A DNA stretch of 64,000 nt from Clostridia bacterium (GTDB taxonomy: Bacteria > Bacillota > Clostridia > Christensenellales > CAG-138). A program made the translations under genes and the position numbers. Every line of letters starts with the position of its first letter. The stretch's first letter is position 1. Below the pieces are notes generated by a model. That model was not told the origin of the DNA. It did no database searches and saw nothing but the letters and a program-made list of their open reading frames with translations. Shown here piece by piece: positions 45,181 through 53,538 of this stretch. The stretch is taken from the NCBI GenBank assembly GCA_017388175.1, contig JAFOTD010000056.1, positions 1 to 64,000 of the forward strand. Reading direction: 5' to 3'.

Positions 45181-45209
45181 GCAGGATGAACGCTTGTTCT
45201 GTCGAATAG
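45181..45209 (+). promoter_or_regulatory. candidate sigma-H promoter of the solute-binding-like gene
   Basis: GCAGGATGA (45181-45189), 11-base spacer, GTCGAATAG (45201-45209), a good match to the sigma-H consensus. TGTCGAA (45200-45206), the core of a Spo0A box, overlaps the -10. Confidence 0.5.
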
Positions 45210-45217
45210 AATTTCGC

Positions 45218-46189
45218 ATGAAGGTTTTTCGTTTGATTCTGTGCATCGGTGTTATCTGTTTTCTCCTGTTTACGCCGCAATGGCTCGCCCGCGGCGCGCA
45301 GGAATCGTTTGTCGACGCAAGGTTCGTCAGGAAGGTGCGGCCGTTTCAAGGGACGATCGTCATTTATCACGTCGTTCGACAAAGACCGTATGCGGGCAGC
45401 ATGACGCAATGGCTTAAAAACAGAGCGGAAGAATACGAAAAGAAGCACAAAGGCGTATATATCGAAATCGAGGGAATGGATGAAGCCGCTTTTTTCGAAA
45501 GGATCGAAAACGGACGAACAGCCGACGCGTACTCGTTCTTCTCAGGAACGCTGTATCGCGACCGCATTGCCGACATTCCCGATCTGAAGTTTGCATACAG
45601 GGAAGGTCTGTTCCAGACGGATAAAGCGGTTCCGTACTGTTATACGGGGTATTGCAGACTTGTCAAGAAGCCGGATGGATCCGGAGAAAAAAAGTATTAC
45701 GCAAACGACATTCTGGCCGCGATGCAGCACGACGGAAAGGATGACGCGCCCGAAGAGAAGGCCGATATCCTGTATCTCGATCTCAGACGCGCAGGCGATC
45801 TGATTCGCAATAAAGAAGCGTTCTCTCTTGCGGCAATCGAGCCGGTCGATCATTTCACGGACGCTGTCTGCTGGATGAGCATTGACCGCGAAACGGATGA
45901 AAAACGTTCAGAAGTGCTGCTGGATTTTATGGCGTATCTTCTCTCAGAGGACGCACAGCGGTCTTTGAACGCGCTTGGATTGCTCTCCGTATTGGACTGT
46001 GTGAAAAACGTTCCTCCCGAAAGTGCGTTAAAGAACGTATTCAAAACGTATGAAACGGTTCAGACGGTCGATCCGTTCCTCTGGCAAGGCGTATATGACG
46101 AGCTGCTTAGCGATGCTGCGCTTTCCCGGAAAGGGGATACGGATGCACACATTCGCTTCACAAATCGTTTGCATGAATTATACAGATAG
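45218..46189 (+). CDS. exported solute-binding-like protein, divergent from spoIIA
   Basis: A 323-residue protein with an N-terminal signal or anchor segment (about 3-20, rich in Leu, Ile, Phe). The body loosely resembles extracellular solute-binding proteins: an early MTQWLKNRAEEYEKKHKGVYIEIEG segment, a late LDFMAYLLSEDAQRSLNALGLLSV segment. No lipobox Cys in the normal place is convincing. No transporter permease is adjacent. The ATG at 45218 starts the hydrophobic segment; the in-frame TTG at 45179 would put a charged stretch ahead of it. There is no ribosome site. Its sigma-H-like promoter and place opposite spoIIA hint at a sporulation-phase role. Confidence 0.7.
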   Translation: MKVFRLILCIGVICFLLFTPQWLARGAQESFVDARFVRKVRPFQGTIVIYHVVRQRPYAGSMTQWLKNRAEEYEKKHKGVYIEIEGMDEAAFFERIENGRTADAYSFFSGTLYRDRIADIPDLKFAYREGLFQTDKAVPYCYTGYCRLVKKPDGSGEKKYYANDILAAMQHDGKDDAPEEKADILYLDLRRAGDLIRNKEAFSLAAIEPVDHFTDAVCWMSIDRETDEKRSEVLLDFMAYLLSEDAQRSLNALGLLSVLDCVKNVPPESALKNVFKTYETVQTVDPFLWQGVYDELLSDAALSRKGDTDAHIRFTNRLHELYR

Positions 46190-46192
46190 GTG

Positions 46193-46221
46193 TTGTGCCT
46201 TTTCGTTCGTTTTGTTATAAT
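46193..46221 (+). promoter_or_regulatory. promoter of murB operon, leaderless geometry
   Basis: TTGTGC, 17-base spacer, TATAAT (46216-46221), then six bases and the murB ATG. Confidence 0.7.
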
Positions 46222-46227
46222 ACAAAT

Positions 46228-47118
46228 ATGAAAATGCTTTGGAAGGATCAAATCGTATCGGAATTCCCCGGCGTTGAACGGAACGTTCCGCTGTCTGAAC
46301 TGACGAGCTTTCGCGTCGGCGGCGCGGCTCGCTTTGTGCTCCGTCCGCAATCGTATGAGGAAATCAAACGCGCTGTCGCGTTTGTGAAATCGTTCGGCGT
46401 TCCGTTTGTTCTGCTCGGAAAAGGAACGAACGTGCTTGCTTCCGATGCGGGATATGACGGTGTTCTGATTCGATTCGACGCGCCGATGCATGCGCCGATC
46501 TATGACGGCGTTCGTGTAACCGTCTGCGGCGGAACTTCTTTGACGCAGCTTGCACGGGATACGGTGAAGCGCGGTTTTATGGGTCTTGAACGACTTTGCG
46601 GAATCCCGGGTACGGTCGGCGGCGCATGCGCGATGAATGCCGGCGCGTACGGCGGAGAAATCGGTCAGATTCTTCGCCGCGTCCGCTTGCTGAAGAACGG
46701 AACAGACGCATGGACGGACGTTAGGGACGGGGATCTCGGCTATCGGAGGAGTGCGTTTTCCTTCCCGGACGCGATTGTGCTGGAAGCCGAACTCGAGTTG
46801 TGCGCGGATGACGGAAGCGCTGCGGAAACAATGCGCGACTGCATGGAAAAACGCCGTGAAAAACAGCCTCTTGATCTTCCGTCGGCTGGCAGCACGTTTA
46901 AACGACCGGAAGGTTATTTTGCCGGCGCGTTGATCGAACAATGCGGCTTGAAAGGCTACTCGATCGGCGGGGCACAGGTTTCGCAGAAGCATGCGGGGTT
47001 TATCGTAAATACCGGCAACGCAACCGAAGCCGACGTTTCGGCCCTGATTCGATTTGTGCAGGATACGGTAAAAGAACGAACCGGCGTTAATCTGGAGCCG
47101 GAGGTCAAACGAATCTGA
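46228..47118 (+). CDS. murB: UDP-N-acetylenolpyruvoylglucosamine reductase
   Basis: A 296-residue FAD enzyme that makes UDP-N-acetylmuramate, using NADPH. FAD-domain motifs LTSFRVGGAA (near 25), GKGTNVLASDAG (near 73), GIPGTVGGACAMNAGAYGGE (near 128) and the late AGSTFKRPEGYFAGALIEQCGLKG region are present. The ATG at 46228 lies exactly seven bases after the -10 hexamer and has no ribosome site, so its mRNA is probably leaderless. It begins the murB-rapZ-whiA operon. Confidence 0.96.
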   Translation: MKMLWKDQIVSEFPGVERNVPLSELTSFRVGGAARFVLRPQSYEEIKRAVAFVKSFGVPFVLLGKGTNVLASDAGYDGVLIRFDAPMHAPIYDGVRVTVCGGTSLTQLARDTVKRGFMGLERLCGIPGTVGGACAMNAGAYGGEIGQILRRVRLLKNGTDAWTDVRDGDLGYRRSAFSFPDAIVLEAELELCADDGSAAETMRDCMEKRREKQPLDLPSAGSTFKRPEGYFAGALIEQCGLKGYSIGGAQVSQKHAGFIVNTGNATEADVSALIRFVQDTVKERTGVNLEPEVKRI

Positions 47119-47131
47119 AGGTGGAAAGCAT

Positions 47132-48025
47132 ATGGATCTTTTAATTGTCACAGGCATGAGCGGCGCAGGCAAATCGCTTGCTTTAAAATCCCTTGAAGAC
47201 ATGGGATTCTTTTGTGTGGACAATCTGCCTTCGCCGATGCTCGGCGAGTTTACGGCGATGTGCAAGAACGCCAATCCGCCGATTCGCTGCGCGGCAGTCA
47301 CGCTCGATTCGCGCGAGAGTCTGCTTTCCAGGAGCCCGGAAATGGTTCTATCCGAGATTCGCAAAATCGACGTGCCGTATACCATTCTGTTCCTTGACGC
47401 GCGCGACGACGTGCTGAAACGACGTTATAACGAAACACGCAAGCGGCATCCGCTGGGACTTTCCGGCGAAGCGGAAACCGGCGTTCGCACAGAGCGCGGA
47501 TATCTTGCCGCCATGCGCGACGCCGCTGATTTCGTTCTCGATACGAGCGATATTCCCGCGCGCGAGCTGTCTTCCTGCCTTGAAAAGTTTATTCCGGAGA
47601 TGGATCGTGAACAGGTGTCTGTCATTCTTTCAAGCTTCGGTTATAAGCGCGGCGTGCCTGTCGACGCCGATATCGTGATCGATATGCGCTTTGTGGAGAA
47701 TCCGTTCTACTATGAGGATATGCGGTATCTTTCCGGACTCGACGAAAAGGTCAGAGATTTCGTGCTGTCGCAGCCGTACGTAAGCGAATTTTTCCATCAG
47801 CTTGAGCAAAGTATTGTGGATATGCTTCCGCTTTATGAAAAGCAGGACAAGCATATTCTTCGCATCTGCTTCGGATGCACGGGCGGACGTCACCGGTCTG
47901 TTGCCGCTTCGGAGGAAATGGCAAGAAGGCTTCGCAATCGCGGACAAGCCGTTCGCATCTACCATCGCGACATTAAGCGTGAGCTGCAGGATATCGAACT
48001 GCGCACAGGGAAGAGGGATCTATGA
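47132..48025 (+). CDS. rapZ: RNase adapter protein RapZ (YvcJ)
   Basis: A 297-residue P-loop protein; homologues bind nucleotides and, in E. coli, guide small-RNA decay. Walker A GMSGAGKS is at residues 8-15. The C-terminal domain has CFGCTGGRHRSVA near 250. AAGGTGGA precedes the ATG. Its stop overlaps the whiA ATG by four bases; the yvcK/mgfK gene normally found between the two is absent. Confidence 0.95.
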   Translation: MDLLIVTGMSGAGKSLALKSLEDMGFFCVDNLPSPMLGEFTAMCKNANPPIRCAAVTLDSRESLLSRSPEMVLSEIRKIDVPYTILFLDARDDVLKRRYNETRKRHPLGLSGEAETGVRTERGYLAAMRDAADFVLDTSDIPARELSSCLEKFIPEMDREQVSVILSSFGYKRGVPVDADIVIDMRFVENPFYYEDMRYLSGLDEKVRDFVLSQPYVSEFFHQLEQSIVDMLPLYEKQDKHILRICFGCTGGRHRSVAASEEMARRLRNRGQAVRIYHRDIKRELQDIELRTGKRDL

Positions 48026-48960
48026 GCTTTTCTTCGGACTGCAAGGAAGAACTGATTCGAATCCGTGTAAAAAGCGCGGAGCAGCGCCTTTCACAGCTTA
48101 CAGGCATAACATTTACCGCGGGCGGCATTCGCATCTCCAGACAGCCTGCGTTGTTTTATCATACCGAAAATCCCGCAACGGCAAAGCATATCGCTACGAT
48201 CGCGCTGAGCTTGTTCGACGCTGACGCCGTCGTGGAAGAAAAAAGGATCGAACACCGCAGAAAGCCGATCTATGAGGTGACGCTTTCCGGACGCGAGATT
48301 GAGAAGCTGATGCAGGAAACCGGCGCAATGACGCATTCCGAAAGCGGATTCCGTTTGATGAGCGACATCCCGCAGATTGTTTTTCAAAACGAAGAAAATC
48401 AGCGCGCGTTTCTGCGCGGCGCATTTTTGGGCGGCGGAAGCTGTGTCGATCCCAACAGAGGATATCATCTTGAAACGGTTTTCCGCACGAAAGAAATCGC
48501 CCAACGCGCAGCGGAAATCATGTCCGGGTTTTCTCTTCCGGCAAAGATCTCCGTTCGTAACGGAGACAGGTATCTCGTATACCTCAAAGAAGGCGACGAC
48601 GTAAGCGGAATGCTCGCTTTGATCGGTGCGTCTTCTTCAGCTCTCACGCTCGAAAACGTGCGCGTCAATAAGGACATGCGGAACTATATCAACCGCACGA
48701 ACAACTGTGAAACGGCAAATCTTGACAAGCAGGTCGTGGCCTCGTTGAAACAGCGCTCCGCGATCGCGATCATCGACAGACATATCGGCATCCGCGCTCT
48801 GCCCGCAAGCCTGCAGCAGGCGGCGCAGCTTCGGATGGCGCATCCGGACGCGACGGTGCAGGAGCTTGCGGACCTTGCTGAAATACAAAAATCCGGCATG
48901 TATCATCGGCTTGACAGATTGATGAAGCTTGCCGAGGGATTGGAGGACGACTGTGAATAA
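48022..48960 (+). CDS. whiA: DNA-binding protein WhiA
   Basis: A 312-residue protein with a homing-endonuclease-like N-terminal fold and a C-terminal helix-turn-helix. The segments FLRGAFLGGGSCVDPNRGYHLE (near 129) and LPASLQQAAQLRMAHPDATVQELADL (near 255) are typical. In Firmicutes WhiA affects chromosome segregation and division; in Actinobacteria it controls sporulation. It is coupled to rapZ upstream and overlaps the methyltransferase gene by eight bases. Confidence 0.95.
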   Translation: MSFSSDCKEELIRIRVKSAEQRLSQLTGITFTAGGIRISRQPALFYHTENPATAKHIATIALSLFDADAVVEEKRIEHRRKPIYEVTLSGREIEKLMQETGAMTHSESGFRLMSDIPQIVFQNEENQRAFLRGAFLGGGSCVDPNRGYHLETVFRTKEIAQRAAEIMSGFSLPAKISVRNGDRYLVYLKEGDDVSGMLALIGASSSALTLENVRVNKDMRNYINRTNNCETANLDKQVVASLKQRSAIAIIDRHIGIRALPASLQQAAQLRMAHPDATVQELADLAEIQKSGMYHRLDRLMKLAEGLEDDCE

Positions 48961-49699
48961 GCAATACGGCGCTTTTGCGCGCGTTTATGACACAATGATG
49001 CATGACGTTGACCACGACGCGTGGGCGGATTATATCGACGGCTTCTTAAAGGACGCAGGCGCGCACGATGTTCTGGACTGCGCATGCGGAACCGGCGCAA
49101 TGGCGATTCGCCTTTTCAAACGCGGATATCACGTGATCGGAAACGACGTGTCGCCCGAAATGCTGATGGAAGCGAGAAACAATGCATTCCGCGAGGGCGC
49201 CAAGGGTATCATTTTTATTTGCGAGGACATGAGAAAGCTCACGATCCATAAACCGATCGACGCGCTTGTTTCCGTGTGCGACGGCGTCAATTATCTGACG
49301 TCTTGTCAGGATCTGGAATTGTTTTTTCAACATGCTTCGTCCTGCTTGAAGCCCGGCGGCACGCTGCTGTTCGACGTATCCTCGCCGTATAAGTTTTCCG
49401 AGGTGCTCGGTACGAACACGTTTACCGAAGAAACCGAAGCGTATGCGTACATTTGGAAGAACAATTTCGATCCCGCTTCAAAACTGTGTGAGATGAATCT
49501 GACGTTCTTTGTTAAAAACGGAACGCAGTACGATCGCTTCACCGAGACGCACATACAGCGTTCGCACACGGAGGAGGAGTTGAAAGCCACACTGCGGAAA
49601 ACGGGGTTCGCAGACGTTCGTGTATTCGATGCGTTTACCCGTGAACCCGCAAAGGACACCTCGGAAAGAATGCAGTTTGTTGCAGTAAAGGAGAAATAG
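48953..49699 (+). CDS. class I SAM-dependent methyltransferase
   Basis: A 248-residue soluble methyltransferase. The SAM-binding motif I is VLDCACGTGAMAIRLFKRGY (near residue 44), followed by the acidic motif II GNDVSPEML. Substrate unknown. The start is a GTG six bases after GGAGG, inside the end of whiA; the upstream frame extension lacks a site. The next gene, hslO, begins one base after its stop. Confidence 0.87.
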   Translation: MNKQYGAFARVYDTMMHDVDHDAWADYIDGFLKDAGAHDVLDCACGTGAMAIRLFKRGYHVIGNDVSPEMLMEARNNAFREGAKGIIFICEDMRKLTIHKPIDALVSVCDGVNYLTSCQDLELFFQHASSCLKPGGTLLFDVSSPYKFSEVLGTNTFTEETEAYAYIWKNNFDPASKLCEMNLTFFVKNGTQYDRFTETHIQRSHTEEELKATLRKTGFADVRVFDAFTREPAKDTSERMQFVAVKEK

Positions 49700-49700
49700 T

Positions 49701-50612
49701 ATGGAGCGAAACTTGATCATACACGGCATGCTGGAAAACAATGCGCTGCGCTTTGCCGCGATCGACGGAACACAGCTCGTGCGCGATGCGCAAAAGACGC
49801 ACGGCCTTTCCCGTGTCGCGACTGCTGCGCTCGGAAGACAGCTGCTGATGACGTCCTTGATTGCAAGCCTGATGAAAAACAAAACCGATACGGTTACGAC
49901 CGTACTTGCGGGAAACGGTTCCTCCGGAAATCTCGTCTGCGTCGGAAGGGAAGGCGGACTTGTCAAGGGCTACGCAACGAATCCCGAAACGGAACTCCCG
50001 CTGCGTTCGGACGGAAAGCTCGACGTACGAGGGTACGTCGGCGCATCCGGAAAACTGACGGTGATTCGTGATCTCGGGCTCAAGGAGCCGTACGTGGGTA
50101 TGTGCAATCTGATTTCCGGTGAAATTGCCGAAGACTTTGCACAATACTTTACCGCGAGCGAACAGCAGCCTTCGATCGTATATCTGGGCGTGCATGAAAA
50201 CGCCGCGGACGGCTTCGTCACCGGCGCCGGCGGTATTTTGATTCAGACAATGCCGAACTGTCCTGATGAATCGGTTGAACACGTCATGACGATCGCAAAC
50301 CGCATTCCGACGCTCGGTACGCGACTCGCGGCAGGCGATTCGCTTGAAGCAATCCTGAACGGCATATTCGAAGCCCTTGACGTTGCTTATACGAACCGGC
50401 TTTCGCCGGCCTTTTCGTGCGACTGCACGAAAGAACGGCTTGAACGAGCCCTGATTTCGATCGGAAGAAAGGAACTTCGCGATCTCATCGACCAGGACGG
50501 CAAGGCGGAACTGACCTGTCAGTTTTGCGGGAAGAAATATCTTTTCGATCGGGAAGCGCTTGAAACGCTCTATCTGGAAGCGACCGATAACGGAGGAATA
50601 CATGAAGAATGA
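49701..50612 (+). CDS. hslO: redox-regulated chaperone Hsp33
   Basis: A 303-residue holdase that becomes active on oxidation. The four zinc-binding cysteines are seen as CDC (near residue 238) and CQFC (near 271), as expected for the redox switch. The N-terminal domain contains GNLVCVGREGGLVKGYATNP. It starts one base after the methyltransferase stop and overlaps the TPR gene by 11 bases. Confidence 0.95.
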   Translation: MERNLIIHGMLENNALRFAAIDGTQLVRDAQKTHGLSRVATAALGRQLLMTSLIASLMKNKTDTVTTVLAGNGSSGNLVCVGREGGLVKGYATNPETELPLRSDGKLDVRGYVGASGKLTVIRDLGLKEPYVGMCNLISGEIAEDFAQYFTASEQQPSIVYLGVHENAADGFVTGAGGILIQTMPNCPDESVEHVMTIANRIPTLGTRLAAGDSLEAILNGIFEALDVAYTNRLSPAFSCDCTKERLERALISIGRKELRDLIDQDGKAELTCQFCGKKYLFDREALETLYLEATDNGGIHEE

Positions 50613-52356
50613 CCGTGAAACGGGCGTGATCGTTCCGTTTCAGCAGAACGCGGAATTTTATTATCAGCGCGGTAACAAATATTTGTCTGATCCCGAGGAT
50701 CTCGTAAAGGCGGAACAGTATCTGCGTAAAGCACACGATATGGAGCCGGATCGCGATGAATACGTGCTTGCGTTTGCAGAGACGCTGCATCGGATGCGTC
50801 GTTTTGAAGAGAGCCTTTCCGTTCTTTTGACCTCCCTGAATGAGACGAACAAAGAAGAACCGGAGCTGATCTTCGGCATTGCGTCAAATTTCATGGGACT
50901 TGAGGAGTTTCGTGCAGCGTATCAATGCTGCAGATTGTGCCTTGAAAAAGATCCGGCAGGTCCGTATTCCGACCGCGCGATTGATATGCTGGAACTGATG
51001 GAGGACGAACAGGAACTCGAAATCCAGATCGGATTGATGGAAGGAGAAGATCTTGATCTGCTTGACGGTATCCATCATGCCAAAGCAAAGCATATTTCCT
51101 GTAACGACGATTCCGGGCTGCAGATGCTTCTGGCGCTTTCCGAAAAGTATCCGGACAGCGAAATGCTTGATATGGAAATCGCCATGATGCAGTTTTCACT
51201 GCGGCAATATGACGACGCGAGAAAACGGCTCTTCAATCTGTTCAAACGCAACAACAAATCCGTTCGGGGTAACGCGCTGATGACGCTTCTCTATCACGTG
51301 GAGAAACAGGAGCAGGAAGCACTCGAACAAAGCAAAAAGATTTTGATCGATGAAGATTGTTCACCCGAAGAGCTCGGCTATGCCGCGCCGATTTTAATTG
51401 AAATCGGGGAGTATGCCCGCGCGCAGAAAGCGCTGGAGCTACTGCGCGATTCCATGCCGTATGATATCGAAATGCTGCATCAGCTTGCATTTTGCCTTTA
51501 CGTGCAGGGAAAAAAACGGGAAGCGGAATCAATCTATGACGAGCTGGTGCTGCGCGATGAGAACGATACGGTTGCGGCATATTATAAAAAACACATTCGT
51601 GAGGATGCCGAAGCGGATTTTATCAGAAGCTGGTCTGTAAACTACGACGTACCGGTTCGAGAAGCGGTTTTGAGACAGCGGCGGATTCGGGATATCGCAA
51701 CCGCGGGCGTTGAGGCGATCAAACAGACGTGGTCAAACGATAAAGAATTCCGCGCAATTCTGAAGTGGGCGCTGATCAGTCCGCTTTCGCCTTCGATCCG
51801 GGGAGCGGCAAAGATGCTGTCTGTCACGGAATCAAAAGAGGCGGAACGCGCGCTCCGTGCATTCCTGATTCGGTTTGATCAGGCGGACGAGGATAAGCAG
51901 TTCGTATTCGGCGTTCTTCTCGGCATGGATGCGGAACCGCCTTTCTCCCTGTATTATCAGGGCGATTGGCAATATGGCGTCGTGCGTCCGATGGAGTTCC
52001 CGAAGCAGCTTCCGGTCAGCTATGACTGTATTCTGGATCAGATCAACGGCTTTGAATCCTATCTGAACGAGGACCTCCGGTATCGCACCCTGAAGGTGCC
52101 GGAACAGTTCGTTGAGGTGACGTCGCGCCTGTTCTATTTCTATCTTTCCTGCTTTCCGGATGGAAGGTATCCGAAGCTGACAAGGCAGCAGGAGGATGCG
52201 ATGGCGGCCGCATTCACATTGATGGGACTTGGCGCATTGAGCGATACGACGATCAAGCCGGACGTTCTTCTTGAGGTATTTCAGGTGTCGGAACGAAGGC
52301 TTGAAAATGCCATGAAACGCATCTTTATGACGATGCAGCGGGAAAAGGAGTCCTGA
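50602..52356 (+). CDS. tetratricopeptide-repeat protein
   Basis: A 584-residue, mostly helical protein. TPR-like units with FYYQRGNKYL, AEQYLRKAHDMEPD, ALELLRDSMPYDIE and LAFCLYVQGKKREAESIYDEL text cover the first 350 residues; the C-terminal part is helical and of unknown type. No signal peptide. The ATG at 50602 is eight bases after GGAGG and lies inside the end of hslO. It may act as a protein-interaction scaffold, but no function can be assigned. Confidence 0.82.
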   Translation: MKNDRETGVIVPFQQNAEFYYQRGNKYLSDPEDLVKAEQYLRKAHDMEPDRDEYVLAFAETLHRMRRFEESLSVLLTSLNETNKEEPELIFGIASNFMGLEEFRAAYQCCRLCLEKDPAGPYSDRAIDMLELMEDEQELEIQIGLMEGEDLDLLDGIHHAKAKHISCNDDSGLQMLLALSEKYPDSEMLDMEIAMMQFSLRQYDDARKRLFNLFKRNNKSVRGNALMTLLYHVEKQEQEALEQSKKILIDEDCSPEELGYAAPILIEIGEYARAQKALELLRDSMPYDIEMLHQLAFCLYVQGKKREAESIYDELVLRDENDTVAAYYKKHIREDAEADFIRSWSVNYDVPVREAVLRQRRIRDIATAGVEAIKQTWSNDKEFRAILKWALISPLSPSIRGAAKMLSVTESKEAERALRAFLIRFDQADEDKQFVFGVLLGMDAEPPFSLYYQGDWQYGVVRPMEFPKQLPVSYDCILDQINGFESYLNEDLRYRTLKVPEQFVEVTSRLFYFYLSCFPDGRYPKLTRQQEDAMAAAFTLMGLGALSDTTIKPDVLLEVFQVSERRLENAMKRIFMTMQREKES

Positions 52357-52357
52357 A

Positions 52358-53467
52358 ATGGAATTTATCGCAACCGCAAAAATCGGTCTTGAATCGACCG
52401 TAGCCTTCCAACTGCATAAACTCGGCATTCTTGATACCGAAACGCTCGATGCGCGCGTAAAATTTCACGGCGGATTTGATGAAATGGCAAAAGCGCTTCT
52501 GTGGCTTCGGACCGCAGAACGTTTGTTTCTGACCGTCGGGACGTTCCGCGCCGATACGTTCGATTCGCTGTTCGAACAGACGAAAGCGTTACCGTGGAAC
52601 CGGTTCCTTTCCCCGAAAACACGCATACATGTGAACGGAAAAAGCGCAAAGAGTACGCTCTTCTCCGTTTCCGACTGCCAGAGCATCGTTAAAAAAGCGA
52701 TCGTAGAATCGCTGAAAGCCTCATATCGCATCAATACCGTTCCTGAGACGGAGGAAGAAGTTATCGTTGAGGTCGGCATTCTGCGCGACGAAGTAACGCT
52801 TGCGCTTGATTGCTGCGGAGCGGGGCTTTCACGTCGCGGGTATCGCACCTATAACGTACCTGCGCCGCTCTCTGAAACACTCGGCGCAGGGCTGATTCTG
52901 CTTTCCAGGTTTTTTCCGGATACTCCGCTCATAGATCCGATGTGCGGATCCGGAACAATTCCGATCGAAGCGGCTATGATCGCCAACAACATCGCACCTT
53001 CTCTCGGCCGCTCGTTTGCCGCCGAACAATGGCGATTTGTTGATCCGTCCGTTTTTGATAGAGCAAGAACGGAAGCGAACGACCTGCGCAGGAATGATCC
53101 TCTTGCAATCATGGGCAGCGATATCGACCCGCATTGCATTGACCTCTGCAAAAAACACGCGAAAAAGGCCGGCGTTATGCTCGAGTGGAAGGTGCGTCCT
53201 GTCAAGGAGCTGTCCACCGATTGGCGCAACGGCGTATTGATTTGCAACCCCCCTTACGGGGAACGATTGTCGGACGAGAAATCCGTAAAAGCACTGTATC
53301 GGGAGATGCATACCGTATTTGAACGTATTCCGGACTGGCAAATCAACGTGATTACCTCGAATCGCGATTTTGAGTCGATCTACGGCAGACCTGCCGATAA
53401 GCGCCGCAAGCTCAGCAACGGCGGCATGGTCTGTACGCTGTATCAGTATTTCGCAACCCGAAGATAG
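52358..53467 (+). CDS. RlmL/RlmK-like 23S rRNA (guanine-N2) methyltransferase
   Basis: A 369-residue enzyme with an N-terminal ferredoxin-like and THUMP region and a C-terminal SAM-dependent methyltransferase. The motif PMCGSGTIPIEAAM (near residue 196) binds SAM and NPPYGERL (near 299) is the NPPY catalytic motif for exocyclic amines. This matches the YpsC-type proteins of Firmicutes, which resemble the N-terminal half of RlmL. It starts one base after the TPR gene stop and ends the operon with a strong terminator. Confidence 0.9.
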   Translation: MEFIATAKIGLESTVAFQLHKLGILDTETLDARVKFHGGFDEMAKALLWLRTAERLFLTVGTFRADTFDSLFEQTKALPWNRFLSPKTRIHVNGKSAKSTLFSVSDCQSIVKKAIVESLKASYRINTVPETEEEVIVEVGILRDEVTLALDCCGAGLSRRGYRTYNVPAPLSETLGAGLILLSRFFPDTPLIDPMCGSGTIPIEAAMIANNIAPSLGRSFAAEQWRFVDPSVFDRARTEANDLRRNDPLAIMGSDIDPHCIDLCKKHAKKAGVMLEWKVRPVKELSTDWRNGVLICNPPYGERLSDEKSVKALYREMHTVFERIPDWQINVITSNRDFESIYGRPADKRRKLSNGGMVCTLYQYFATRR

Positions 53468-53472
53468 TTTTC

Positions 53473-53500
53473 AGACGCCGTTTGTCCGGCGTCTTTTTTT
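53473..53500 (+). terminator. terminator of the murB-to-rlmL operon
   Basis: AGACGCCG and CGGCGTCT around TTTGTC, followed by seven T. Confidence 0.92.
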
Positions 53501-53538
53501 AGCGTCCTCCGCATACCATAAACCGGGAGGGCGTGAAA

